Assembly (NCBI GenBank): GCA_007128315.1
Contig: SKXQ01000077.1
Span: 1-36,851, forward strand
DNA from: Spirochaetaceae bacterium
Lineage (GTDB): Bacteria; Spirochaetota; Spirochaetia; DSM-27196; SKKC01
DNA length: 36,851 nt
Direction of reading: 5' to 3'
Of this stretch, positions 7,575 through 15,940 are shown in pieces. Positions within the stretch are counted from its first letter, which is position 1, and the number at the start of each line of letters is the position of its first letter. A program made the translations under genes and the position numbers. The notes below the pieces were generated by a model that did no database searches, was not told where the DNA came from, and saw only the letters and a list, made by a program, of their open reading frames with translations.

Positions 7575-8540
7575 ATGAACAAAAAACAGATACAGCGATC
7601 GCTGCTCGCAACAGCAGTTCTGGTGCTCTTTGCATCCTGCGGTATGTTCGGGCCCGACGAGACACCGCTGACCGTCGAACAGGTAGACGACGTATCACTT
7701 TCGCGAACCGCGAGTACCGACGATTTTGGAACGCTTTCTTCCGAGGCTGATACACCGGAGACCCTTGCTGAAGCGCTTGATCTGCTCCCCTTCCTGCTGG
7801 AAGGTATGGACGACGGCTCAATGAACACATCGGTCATGTCTTCGAGCAATGGAAACGACCCGTTTCAGGACTGGCTCGACGAACACAATTTTACCTACAT
7901 CGACGAAGACAACCGCTTTCTGCTTCAGGGGACAGCGACCGACACGGTGAACCTCGGCGCCGAGGATCCGTTTGAGGACGGAGTCATTGAGGTCGTCCTG
8001 AGTCTCGATCTCTCAGTTGAGTCCGAGGAAACCGACAGCTCTTTCTCGCTTGATACACAGAATAGCGGCTCGTTTGAACTCGACATTACCGAGGTGATAC
8101 GCGCGGAAAACCCCGATGACGACTGGGTCGAACTCGACGGCTATTTTGCTGCCGCGGCGAATCTGAACGCCGCCCTCGAGTCGGAAATGAGTGAACACGA
8201 GGTCGAGTTTGTCCGTTTAGCGTACTCGGCTGCGTTTGAAGTTTCCGCTGCTGCGACAATTGAGGGCAAAATTGGCGGTGAGCATCGTGGAGCCAATATG
8301 CTGCTCACAGTCAGCTACGGAGACAATATCTTTGTAGAAGCCGACAATTTCGAGGCCTTCGAGCAGGCGTTGTTCGACCGCATTGACGACAGCGAATACG
8401 TCGTAACCCTCGCGGTGTACGACAGCGACGGGGAGCTGAAGAACGAGTGGAACATTACCGTGGACACCCTCGAAGAGGTTTCGTCAAGCGCAAACTTCGC
8501 TGTTCGGGCCAACGAGGCTATCCTTGACCGGGCCCGCTGA
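7575..8540 (+). CDS. Hypothetical acidic lipoprotein
   Basis: The 321-residue protein has a type II signal peptide: MNKKQIQRS, a hydrophobic core and lipobox LFASC with the acylated Cys at residue 22. The start at 7575 is set by Shine-Dalgarno GGAGGT (7563-7568); an in-frame ATG at 7545 would place 10 non-signal residues ahead. The mature part is strongly acidic (many Asp/Glu), with Leu-rich amphipathic strands, as expected for a periplasmic or surface protein of a salt-adapted organism. No known domain is recognised. It stands alone between its own candidate promoter and terminator. Confidence 0.8.
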   Translation: MNKKQIQRSLLATAVLVLFASCGMFGPDETPLTVEQVDDVSLSRTASTDDFGTLSSEADTPETLAEALDLLPFLLEGMDDGSMNTSVMSSSNGNDPFQDWLDEHNFTYIDEDNRFLLQGTATDTVNLGAEDPFEDGVIEVVLSLDLSVESEETDSSFSLDTQNSGSFELDITEVIRAENPDDDWVELDGYFAAAANLNAALESEMSEHEVEFVRLAYSAAFEVSAAATIEGKIGGEHRGANMLLTVSYGDNIFVEADNFEAFEQALFDRIDDSEYVVTLAVYDSDGELKNEWNITVDTLEEVSSSANFAVRANEAILDRAR

Positions 8541-8584
8541 TACGGTTCCCCCCGGGAACTGGAGCTGAACCCTTACAGAACAGT

Positions 8585-8609
8585 GGCCCGTCTGCGGACG
8601 GGCCTTTTT
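8585..8609 (+). terminator. Intrinsic terminator after the lipoprotein gene
   Basis: An 8-bp stem (GGCCCGTC / GACGGGCC) with a TGCG loop is followed by five T residues. Confidence 0.9.
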
Positions 8610-8688
8610 ATGTGTCCACAGCTCGGTCTACAACATATGCCGGTCTGCCACCGCCCGCCCGCGTCTTTCCCACTGCTTTCCCCCCCGA

Positions 8689-8694
8689 TATAAT
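8689..8694 (+). promoter_or_regulatory. -10 element abutting the flavoprotein gene
   Basis: A perfect TATAAT ends 8 nt before ATG 8703, with no Shine-Dalgarno sequence between, suggesting a leaderless transcript. The -35 region is poor (C/T-rich). Confidence 0.5.
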
Positions 8695-8702
8695 CCGAGT
8701 CC

Positions 8703-9281
8703 ATGAACATCCTTGCTGTCATTGATCATCCCTGGAAGGAAAGCTTTAACTACGCAGTACTTGACGCATTTGTTTCGGGCGCCGGTGATGCCGGGCATAC
8801 CGTCGAAGTAATAGACCTCAACGCGATCGGGTTCAATCCGGTCGTCTCTCCGGCTGAGCTCGCCGTGTATTCGGAAGGCGGTTCCCATGACCCCATAGTG
8901 CGCGAGCATCAGAATCGCATAATGCATTCGCAGCACCTTGTGTTCGTATACCCGGTCTGGTGGAGCGTCATGCCGGCACGGTTGAAAGGGTGGTTCGACA
9001 AGGTGTTTCTACCGGGGTTTGCGTTTACCCCTGGGGATGTTCCGAAGCCGCTTCTGACCCACATACCGTCAGCGACGGTCCTTACTACCACGGGCGCTCC
9101 GGATGATCTGCACCGCACTCTGTACGGCGAGCCGACGCGTCGGGTGGTCTGTGAGGGTACGCTTGCCTTCTGCGGCATCGCATCGGCTGAGTGGCTCAAC
9201 TTCGGGCTGGCCGGGATTGCCCCGCGTGCGGACCACGAAGCATGGCTTCGTAAGGTCCGGGACTACGCTCTCGGCTTGTGA
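8703..9281 (+). CDS. NAD(P)H:quinone oxidoreductase-like flavoprotein (NQO1/KefF/MdaB family)
   Basis: The 192-residue protein has the flavodoxin-like fold of the NQO1 family. The start MNILAVIDHPWKESFN corresponds to the phosphate-binding loop that holds FAD or FMN. The family signature VYPVWWSVMPARLKGWFDKVF lies at about 80-100, split here by normal spacing, and TTTGAP near 130 is the second flavin loop. It probably performs two-electron reduction of quinones or similar acceptors with NAD(P)H in the cytoplasm. It is not next to a Kef channel here. The start is ATG 8703, with no ribosome-binding site visible. Confidence 0.85.
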   Translation: MNILAVIDHPWKESFNYAVLDAFVSGAGDAGHTVEVIDLNAIGFNPVVSPAELAVYSEGGSHDPIVREHQNRIMHSQHLVFVYPVWWSVMPARLKGWFDKVFLPGFAFTPGDVPKPLLTHIPSATVLTTTGAPDDLHRTLYGEPTRRVVCEGTLAFCGIASAEWLNFGLAGIAPRADHEAWLRKVRDYALGL

Positions 9282-9558
9282 AACGGGCTGCGTCCGTGTA
9301 CCGCCGCGAACGATGCGGCCACCGCTACGTTTCCGTACAGGACCTGAAAGTCCTGGACAAAGTTTGCAATACCACCGACGGGAGCATCTGTATCAGCAGG
9401 AGCATCCCCAGGATCAAGGCGGTCTACGTAGGGTCGTGGGCATTACCCGACGCATCGGGTCCGCTGACACGCCTTCCGACGGCGGTACACACCACGCCGA
9501 GTCGTTCGGCAACCGGTTTGAGCAGTACGTGTAAGGAAGGACTCTTTTCTGCACGCAT
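9263..9558 (-). pseudogene. Possible frameshifted gene remnant, unknown function
   Basis: This 303-bp gap between the flavoprotein and the large protease gene holds no intact convincing gene. On the minus strand an ATG at 9558, with GGAAGGG about 9 nt upstream and only 27 nt after the protease stop, opens a 44-residue frame (stop at 9424). A second frame, shifted relative to the first, continues with protein-like composition (DRLDPGDAPADTDAPVGG) to a stop at 9263, inside the end of the flavoprotein gene. Joining the two would give about 95 residues. It may be a frameshifted small gene downstream of the protease, or non-coding sequence with a chance frame. The overlapping plus-strand frame from 9278 is Arg/Cys/Ser-rich and looks like an antisense shadow. 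Confidence 0.3.
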
Positions 9559-9584
9559 GTGTTGTTTCCCTTCCTCCCGTGGGA

Positions 9585-12584
9585 CTAAAACCCTGCGTAC
9601 GCCCCGATGACCGCGTTTCCCGCGCCTGTCGCGTGCGGGATGCGTGCGGTCAGCCCGGCGCGCACGGGCACGTCGAGCAGGTTAAACCTCCCGAGAACGC
9701 TCAACTCCGCACCGAGTATCGTCTCGGCAACGGGCTCAAGACTCCAGCCCGCGGTGCCGCCGCTTCCGGCGGTCAGCGCCTGCTCAGCGTATACGTGCAG
9801 CGCCGAGGTCGTAAACCCGAGGGCGCGCCATGCGGCGTCCGCAATGGGTAGGGGGAGCCTGAGCTCGGCCCGGCCAAGGGCGGCAAAGTCTGCATCCGTG
9901 TCGGCGCTCGCGGTCACGCTGGCATCAACCGTGCGATAGGGCAGATACTGTCCCGGTCGACTCGTATTTCCTGACACAACAGACAGCGAGGGTACGAGCT
10001 GCACGGCTCCTGCGAGGCCACGGCGCTCCCGGAAGGGGTTCACGCGGGCGGTGGCGCTGCTCAGGTTCAGAATTACGGTATCATTATTTGATAGAACGGG
10101 AGGCAACACGATCGTGGTCGTCGACAGCGTACCCCCGGGAGTCGAGGTGCTGCGGTCGCGCGCTGAGCCTGCCTGCGAGCTGCCGAGGCTCACTCCTGCT
10201 GCGGTCTGCACGGTTTCAACGACAGACGGCGCGCTTGTGGAAACACCATCCTGCAATGTAACGCGAAGCCTCCGATCGTACCGGCCTGACAGACGTGCGG
10301 ACAGGGAACGGGTCACCCCGGGGGCCGAGCGGGTCCACAGCGTTCGCGAGGCGGTGGCGGACAGCGTGCTGTTGCTTGTTCGCTCTTCGCCCGGGTCCAG
10401 CGCCAACACGTCCAGATCATAGTCGAACCCGAGACTCAGGGACGTCTGGCCTGGAGTGTAGATGTACTGAAGCGATCCAACCGGCTGTCTGCCCTGAATG
10501 TGCCAGAGCGCCTGTATCTCCAGTTCGTGCCGCACGAGGTTGCTCGCTGCGAGCAGCATGACCCCGGCGGTGCTGTTTGTGAATTGCAGGGTATCGCTGT
10601 CGTCGGTGTCGATCGCGGTGCTGCCGGTCGGTATCCAGAGTATGGGGCGGGGGACGTCCCGGTAGCGGCTGCTTTCGGCTGTTCGCGACTCTGGTGATGC
10701 ACCTGCCGGTACGGCCGATCCGGCCACCAGCGCGTGCGCGGCAGCGGCCGGGATCGCGTGTGCGCCCCCCGGTGTACCCGGTTCTGCGATTGTCCTGCGC
10801 AGAACGAAGCCGTCTGAACTGTAGGACGCGTACAGGACGTCGGGCTCACGGCTGTCCTGCCCGGGCTGCAGGGGAAATCCGGCGTAGGCGGCGATCCTGT
10901 CTTCAACCACGAGTTCCGGCGGGCCGATTTCTGCTGTCCGGCCGTCGGGTCCGTTTCGCACCTGTATCCGGCTGCGGTAGAGGCTGAGGAGCTGACTTTC
11001 CGGTCGCGCAAGGTACGCGCCTCCGTACCAGAGTTCCAGCCCGTGGGCACCGTCGACAATGCGCGGCATGTGGACTTCCGCCATGGTCGATGTTTCCGGT
11101 CCGATTGCCATGATGCGGTGGGGATCTTCCATGTCGACGAGAATGATCTGCTGGCGACCATTACCGCGGACGGTAGCGGCGAGCATTGTGCCGTCCGGGC
11201 TGAAGCCGGGGTGCAGGATCATGCCCCGCTCAACCGCAATGAGGTGACTGACGTCGCCGCTTGCACGGTCGACCTCAACGAGGCGGCTGTAGCTTCCTTC
11301 GCGTTCCACGGCTACGAGCCGTGTGCCGTCAGGGGTGAGCCGGGGATGAACGAGCTGCCGGTTTTCGGTGAGCTGTCGCGCAGGCGCCGGGCGCGCTCCG
11401 CGAGGGCTGTCCGTGAGGTCAAGCACCCACAGATTCGAGACGCTCGGGAGGATGCGGTTGGAAAACACACTCGTCCCGGCGCGCTCACGGGATACGACGG
11501 CAACGACCGCTGTCGTGCCACGTGCATCGACCGTCCACGAATACTCGTCTGTGGGTTGAAGCGGCGCGAGCAGCTGCCAGCCATCAGGGTTCACAGAATC
11601 GCCGCGAGAGACCGGACCGGCTTCGGCGGTACCTGCACCGTCCAGATACAGCCCCGGAACCTGATACGCCCCCGAGGCGAAGGTCACAAACCCGCGGTCG
11701 GTCTCCACCGGCAGCTGCCAGTTACCCGGTCCCGCAGGGGTCACGAGATCACCGCTCGGTATTTCCTGCCGGTAGGCCCATCTGTCCTCGAGTTCGGTAA
11801 CCACATGTTTCCAGAGCTCAGGTGCGCTCAGACCGGTGGTCCGTCGCACTGCCCGTCGCATGCCCAGGAAGGGCCATCGCTGGAAGTGGCGGTTCAGTTC
11901 GTTGAAGGTATCTTCTCCGTACTCGCGTAACAGGTGGTCGACGATCAGATAGCCCGAGGCGTAGAAACGGCCGCCTGGCGCAAAGGGAGAACTGACGCCG
12001 GCCTGGTCGTAGCTGTACATCCTGCCTTCCAGAACGGGGGCTGCGTGCTGTATCTCGAAGAAGGGGTTCTCTCCGCGTCCGCCGGCGGCCAGCGCAGTTT
12101 CAGCGTACACGGTCGGTCCCTCCAGAGCCCAGCCCGGCATGAAGATCAGGCTCGGTGATGGTGCTGCCGGACCGATGACCGGTCGCACACTGCCGAAAAA
12201 GCCTGTGGGCTGCGTCAGGTGGAGGTAGTGAACAAGCTCGTGCACGAACAGGGTCTCCATCCAGTCGGTGCGGGCGCCAAGCCATGGGCCGGTCGGGCTT
12301 GCGACAAAGAGCGCGATATGCGGCGGATAACTGGTAAAGAAGCCGTTTGCCTCGGCAGTATATCCGTACAGGACCACGGGTATTCGTTCTCCCGGTTCGT
12401 AGTCCATAAGCCCTGTGGTCGTTTCGAACACGCGCTCTGCCATGTCCCGCACACGCTCGGCGGTGTACCGGTCGGCTTCTTCGAACACAATGCGAAATCG
12501 CGGGGTCGAGAGTTCCTGCCACTGGGTGTGCACCGCGGAGGGGACAATCATCATCATCAGGGAAAGAATCAGGTGTATCTTCAT
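9585..12584 (-). CDS. Large surface protein: gluzincin protease, beta-propeller and C-terminal beta-barrel
   Basis: The 999-residue protein starts at ATG 12584, where a signal peptide (MKIHLILSLMMMIVPSA) begins; longer starts give a non-signal extension. Residues about 24-270 form a zinc peptidase MA-like (gluzincin) domain: HELVH (His115, Glu116, His119), with the third ligand likely Glu155 in GWALEG. Residues about 300-650 carry repeated PDGT/S-type blades (HPRLTPDGTRL, HPGFSPDGTML) of a TolB/WD40-like propeller. The last 300 or so residues alternate as beta-strands and end in Phe, the usual C-terminal signal for BAM-assembled barrels. I infer an outer-membrane-anchored protease. The architecture may act in surface or periplasmic protein processing; its targets are unknown. 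It is transcribed away from the PPC-repeat gene. Confidence 0.75.
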   Translation of the reverse strand: MKIHLILSLMMMIVPSAVHTQWQELSTPRFRIVFEEADRYTAERVRDMAERVFETTTGLMDYEPGERIPVVLYGYTAEANGFFTSYPPHIALFVASPTGPWLGARTDWMETLFVHELVHYLHLTQPTGFFGSVRPVIGPAAPSPSLIFMPGWALEGPTVYAETALAAGGRGENPFFEIQHAAPVLEGRMYSYDQAGVSSPFAPGGRFYASGYLIVDHLLREYGEDTFNELNRHFQRWPFLGMRRAVRRTTGLSAPELWKHVVTELEDRWAYRQEIPSGDLVTPAGPGNWQLPVETDRGFVTFASGAYQVPGLYLDGAGTAEAGPVSRGDSVNPDGWQLLAPLQPTDEYSWTVDARGTTAVVAVVSRERAGTSVFSNRILPSVSNLWVLDLTDSPRGARPAPARQLTENRQLVHPRLTPDGTRLVAVEREGSYSRLVEVDRASGDVSHLIAVERGMILHPGFSPDGTMLAATVRGNGRQQIILVDMEDPHRIMAIGPETSTMAEVHMPRIVDGAHGLELWYGGAYLARPESQLLSLYRSRIQVRNGPDGRTAEIGPPELVVEDRIAAYAGFPLQPGQDSREPDVLYASYSSDGFVLRRTIAEPGTPGGAHAIPAAAAHALVAGSAVPAGASPESRTAESSRYRDVPRPILWIPTGSTAIDTDDSDTLQFTNSTAGVMLLAASNLVRHELEIQALWHIQGRQPVGSLQYIYTPGQTSLSLGFDYDLDVLALDPGEERTSNSTLSATASRTLWTRSAPGVTRSLSARLSGRYDRRLRVTLQDGVSTSAPSVVETVQTAAGVSLGSSQAGSARDRSTSTPGGTLSTTTIVLPPVLSNNDTVILNLSSATARVNPFRERRGLAGAVQLVPSLSVVSGNTSRPGQYLPYRTVDASVTASADTDADFAALGRAELRLPLPIADAAWRALGFTTSALHVYAEQALTAGSGGTAGWSLEPVAETILGAELSVLGRFNLLDVPVRAGLTARIPHATGAGNAVIGAYAGF

Positions 12585-12654
12585 GGCTTTATCGAAGAAA
12601 TATATCTCGTACGGGTGTAGAATAGTCAGTATTGAAACGTGTGGGGGAACAACA

Positions 12655-13722
12655 ATGAAAAAAAATCTATCAATTGCGGTGCTGCTGACGCTCACCGCGA
12701 CGCTCGCTTTTACGCAGCAGGCTATCCGGGTCGAACCGGGAATGATTTTCGGCTATATGCACGAGGGACTCAGCGAGTTTGACGGCCATCGTGGTCAGGA
12801 GTATCTCATCCCGGTCGAGGCAGACAACTCGTATCAGATTGACGTGATGTCGGAGGATTTTGACGCCTATGTGGTTGTCTTCCACCCGGACGGAACGCGG
12901 GAGTTCAACGACGACGGGGGCGAGGGGCTGAACGCCCGCATCGTTGTGACACCGGAGACCAGCGGTATCATGCGCGTCATTGCCCGCGGGTGGCGCCGCG
13001 ATCCGGTGGGAAACTATCTGCTCGAAGTGGCGTCCGCCGGTGGAGGCGCAGCAGGGATACAGGAGATCGATCTGGGGACCTTTTACGGGACGCTCGGGGC
13101 AGGCTCAGGTTATTACGAGGATTACCGGGCCGACGAATACCATCTGCGGGTGCGGAATGGTCAGGGTCTGCAGATCGACGTCATGTCGGATGATTTTGAC
13201 GCCTACGTAGTGGTTCTGCATCCGGACGGCACCAGGGAGTTCAACGACGATGGCGGGTTCGGTCTCGACGCCCAGCTTCGCACGACGGCCCGCGGTAACG
13301 GTGTCATGCGCATCTTCGCCCGCAGCTGGCATCGCGAACCGGTTGGCGACTACACGCTCGATGTACAGCCTGACGAGATAGTTACTGTCCCCGCAATTTC
13401 CATCGGTCCCGGAACTCATGAGGGAACCATTGACTCACGTGCTGCCCGGTACGAAGGGTATACCGGGGTCGAATACGAGCTTCCGGTACGTGCGAACGTC
13501 ACCTATCAGGTTGACGTCATGTCGGACGATTTTGACGCATACGTGGTGGTGTTTCACCCCGACGGCACACGGGAATTCGACGATGATGGCGGCGACGGCT
13601 TCGACGCGCGACTGCAGACGACGCCACGTACCAGTGGCACCATGCGGATCATCGCCCGGGGATGGCGCAGCGACCCTGTCGGAGACTTTACCTTGCAGGT
13701 AGAACCGGTGCGTACACCGTGA
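12655..13722 (+). CDS. Secreted protein with three PPC-like repeats
   Basis: The 355-residue product has a signal peptide (MKKNLSIAVL onward, cleavage near residue 20) and three copies of a beta-rich domain like bacterial pre-peptidase C-terminal (PPC) domains. Each carries the block VMS(E/D)DFDAYVVV, then HPDGTREF, then a DDGG turn, then RI(I/F)AR.W...PVG, where Asp/Asn residues may bind Ca2+. The cores are at residues 64-89, 176-201 and 288-313. The start at 12655 follows GGGGGAAC; a longer in-frame ATG at 12415 lies in the antisense of the protease gene and lacks a signal. No catalytic domain is present, so it is probably a binding, scaffold or inhibitor-like exported protein. Confidence 0.8.
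   Translation: MKKNLSIAVLLTLTATLAFTQQAIRVEPGMIFGYMHEGLSEFDGHRGQEYLIPVEADNSYQIDVMSEDFDAYVVVFHPDGTREFNDDGGEGLNARIVVTPETSGIMRVIARGWRRDPVGNYLLEVASAGGGAAGIQEIDLGTFYGTLGAGSGYYEDYRADEYHLRVRNGQGLQIDVMSDDFDAYVVVLHPDGTREFNDDGGFGLDAQLRTTARGNGVMRIFARSWHREPVGDYTLDVQPDEIVTVPAISIGPGTHEGTIDSRAARYEGYTGVEYELPVRANVTYQVDVMSDDFDAYVVVFHPDGTREFDDDGGDGFDARLQTTPRTSGTMRIIARGWRSDPVGDFTLQVEPVRTP
12844..13593 (+). repeat. Three in-gene tandem repeats, 336-bp period
   Basis: Repeat cores at 12844-12921, 13180-13257 and 13516-13593 are spaced exactly 336 bp (112 codons) apart, with no length change between units. The protein cores are nearly identical while the DNA differs at third positions. Confidence 0.85.
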
Positions 13723-13733
13723 GGAATAGAATC

Positions 13734-14306
13734 ATGCGTAAAATGTACCGTTTGTCGCCGGGTGCAGGTTTTCTGCTTGTTCTGCTTTTCTGTACCAGTG
13801 CGCTCAGCGCGCAGGAAACGCAGTTGCGCTCGCAGGATGTAGAGCGATGGATTGCGTCAATGGAGGACCTCCAGGCGACCGGCGTCGCAGATGCACCGCT
13901 TTCCATGCTCATGGCAAGCATCTACGATGCACCGAACTTCGATCAGATCACCGGGTCTGTCATCGGGACGGTTCCGGCTATGAGCCAGGTTATTCGCCGG
14001 CATGGATTTGCCGACGCCGCATCCTGGGGACGCGTCTGGACCCGGATATGGGCTGGGTTTGTCTATCTCATGATGAGCGAGGAAATCCCGGCAGCACGGG
14101 CGCAACTGCAGGAACAGCGGCGGGAGATCGAATCGAATCCGAACCTGTCGGCGCAACAGCGAACCATGATGCTTGAACAGCTTGATTTTGCCGAGCGGAA
14201 TCTCGTCATTCCCTTTGATGCGCCTGCAGCCGATGTCGCTGCGGTGACGCCGCACCGGAATGACCTTGAGCGGATCTTCAGCGGTTTGCGGGAACGCGGC
14301 AGGTGA
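13734..14306 (+). CDS. Hypothetical exported alpha-helical protein
   Basis: The 190-residue product begins with a signal peptide (MRKMYRLSPGAGFLLVLLFCTSALSA, cleavage near residue 26). The remainder is mostly helical and amphipathic, with a Glu/Gln/Arg-rich segment near 125-160 (LQEQRREIE) that could form a short coiled coil. No family is recognised. A Shine-Dalgarno GAGGAA lies about 6 nt before ATG 13734, 11 nt after the PPC-repeat gene, so the two are probably cotranscribed. The following HAD gene overlaps its stop by 4 nt. Confidence 0.75.
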   Translation: MRKMYRLSPGAGFLLVLLFCTSALSAQETQLRSQDVERWIASMEDLQATGVADAPLSMLMASIYDAPNFDQITGSVIGTVPAMSQVIRRHGFADAASWGRVWTRIWAGFVYLMMSEEIPAARAQLQEQRREIESNPNLSAQQRTMMLEQLDFAERNLVIPFDAPAADVAAVTPHRNDLERIFSGLRERGR

Positions 14307-14944
14307 TTGAAGTCATCGCTTTCGATTATGGCGGGGTGATCGCCGAGTTCATAAGCCCGGAGGTCACGCAGCAGATGTCGCATGTTTTCGGTGCGTCGCA
14401 TGAACGCTTTGTACACGCCCTGTGGGAGCACCGCGGGGGATACGACTCCGGCGAACACGGTGCTGCGGAGTACTGGCGTCTTGTCATACAAGACGCGGTC
14501 GATCAGCTGCCGTCTGATATCGACGGCCTTATCGATCGGCTGCTGATACTCGATGCAACCGGCTGGACCCGGGTAAGGCCGCAGATAGTCGGCTGGATGC
14601 AGGAGCTTAAAGCCTCAGGATACCGGCTGATGCTTATCTCGAACATGGCCATTGAGACATTCGAAATGGCACTTGCGCCTGCCGCATGGATGCGGCATAT
14701 GGACACGCTCGTCGTCTCGGCAAGAGTCGGGGTTAACAAGCCTGACCGGCGCATTTTTTCTGAAGCGGTCAGACAAGCCGGCGTGGCGCCTGAATGTATA
14801 CTGTTTCTCGATGACCTTCCGCACAACGTCGAAGGCGCCCGTGCGGCGGGGCTGTCCGCCATACACTTTACCGATCCTGCCCGGCTCGCGCTCACCATCG
14901 GTCACGAAAATTCGGGGATACCGGTGAGCGCGCTGTGGGTGTAG
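14303..14944 (+). CDS. HAD-superfamily hydrolase, subfamily IA
   Basis: The 213-residue protein opens with IAFDYGGVI, in which Asp8 is the HAD nucleophile and the usual acid/base Asp two residues on is Gly10, as in YihX-like and other HAD-IA members. Motif II lies at LISNMA near 112, motif III Lys at GVNKPDRRIF near 146 and motif IV at LFLDDLPHNVEGA near 167. A small helical cap sits at 15-85. It is probably a cytoplasmic phosphatase or haloacid-dehalogenase-like enzyme. The substrate cannot be read from the sequence. GTG 14303 overlaps the upstream stop (GTGA), so it is coupled to the exported helical protein. Confidence 0.82.
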   Translation: MIEVIAFDYGGVIAEFISPEVTQQMSHVFGASHERFVHALWEHRGGYDSGEHGAAEYWRLVIQDAVDQLPSDIDGLIDRLLILDATGWTRVRPQIVGWMQELKASGYRLMLISNMAIETFEMALAPAAWMRHMDTLVVSARVGVNKPDRRIFSEAVRQAGVAPECILFLDDLPHNVEGARAAGLSAIHFTDPARLALTIGHENSGIPVSALWV

Positions 14945-14947
14945 ACT
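14942..14947 (+). promoter_or_regulatory. -10-like element abutting the tandem-domain gene
   Basis: TAGACT overlaps the end of the HAD stop codon and ends 7 nt before ATG 14955. No Shine-Dalgarno sequence is present. Confidence 0.3.
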
Positions 14948-14954
14948 ACGCTCT

Positions 14955-15926
14955 ATGAACACATTTCCCGACTACATACATCACTTCAGCTGGACTACGC
15001 GAGTCTCGATTGAGCTTCCGACAGGATTCGAGGAAGAGTCATACGACGAGGATACCTCATCAGTCATCTACGCCAACGATCTGGACGAGGATGATGAGCC
15101 GGGTGCCCGTGTTCTGGTGAAGGCCACCGCTGTTTCCGAGGCGGTGGAGGACGCACATCTGCAGATGCTCGAGCAGTCGGCGCAGCTTGCTGGCAGTACT
15201 TCCGTGACGCCGGAAGCGTTCGATATTGGCGGCTATCCGGCGGCAACTCAGCAGGTGCGGTACCACCAGCCCGAGATCGAGGCGGATGTCGTGCGAACCG
15301 AGTGCTGTGCACAAGTCGAAAACGTGCTGTTTTCCGTTGTGTGTCTCGCGTTCGCCGAAGACGCGGAACGCTATGAGTCTGCGTTCACGCGCGCACTTCG
15401 CACCATGCGTTTCGTTCTTCCGGATGATCCCGGTGTTCAGCTTCTGGTATCTGCGAATCTTCCGGACCCCTGGGAAGCGACGCGTATAGACAGCGTTGCT
15501 CGCGAAGGGCAGGTATCAACGACGATCGGTATGCGCTATTTTGCACCGCCGCAACCCGGGCTTGACGGATACCGGCCGACACTCAGCATCACCTGCGGTG
15601 AACCTGAAGGATACGGTGAGGAATGGTTTGACCGTTTCTGCGAAGGACGCCTGGAAAACACCCGGAAGCAGTTTGACGGTTTCACGCTCAATCGCCACGA
15701 TCGCTTCATGCTTTCAAGCCTCTGCCTGGCTGATGTCCTGTGGTTCGAGTGGGACGCCGAACCCGGTTTGCGCTTCACACAGATGCAGGCGCTGATTCAG
15801 GCGGACCGGTACCGGATGTATGTCGTGAATGCGGCGACCCGAACGGAGTGCGGGGAGACGTTTCTTCCACAGTTTGAGGCAGTTCTTCGGAGTGTGCGCA
15901 TTCTTCCACCGATGATGGAAGCATAA
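14955..15926 (+). CDS. Hypothetical protein with two DcrB/PsbP-like domains
   Basis: The 323-residue soluble protein has no signal peptide. It contains two similar halves (about 10-152 and 158-318). Each begins with a beta hairpin like VSIELPTGFEEES and ends in a helix closing with ALRTMRF or VLRSVRIL, the usual end of DUF1795/DcrB-like (Mog1/PsbP fold) domains. In other bacteria such domains occur near type VI secretion or as lipoproteins, but nothing of that kind is here. The product is acidic. Start choice rests on the first ATG; no ribosome-binding site is visible. It ends 14 bp from the convergent CPBP gene. Confidence 0.6.
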   Translation: MNTFPDYIHHFSWTTRVSIELPTGFEEESYDEDTSSVIYANDLDEDDEPGARVLVKATAVSEAVEDAHLQMLEQSAQLAGSTSVTPEAFDIGGYPAATQQVRYHQPEIEADVVRTECCAQVENVLFSVVCLAFAEDAERYESAFTRALRTMRFVLPDDPGVQLLVSANLPDPWEATRIDSVAREGQVSTTIGMRYFAPPQPGLDGYRPTLSITCGEPEGYGEEWFDRFCEGRLENTRKQFDGFTLNRHDRFMLSSLCLADVLWFEWDAEPGLRFTQMQALIQADRYRMYVVNAATRTECGETFLPQFEAVLRSVRILPPMMEA

Positions 15927-15940
15927 CTGCGCCTTCGGAC

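Noticed and set aside
9278-9610. Plus-strand 110-codon frame overlapping the flavoprotein stop
   Set aside because: Rich in Arg, Ser and Cys, no recognisable motif, and its codon pattern looks like the antisense of the minus-strand frame. It also runs into the antisense of the large protease gene.
10106-10115. Second copy of the palindrome CACGATCGTG
   Set aside because: It lies inside the coding sequence of the large protease with no promoter nearby; the common codons there make a chance match likely.
10436-11161. Minus-strand 241-codon frame and several long plus-strand frames inside the protease gene
   Set aside because: They overlap the 999-codon protease in other frames, have Arg/Ser/Cys-biased translations and carry no motifs; GC-rich codon usage commonly leaves shadow frames open.
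12415-12654. Extended N-terminus of the PPC-repeat protein from ATG 12415
   Set aside because: The extension is antisense to the protease gene, and the signal peptide and Shine-Dalgarno sequence point to ATG 12655.
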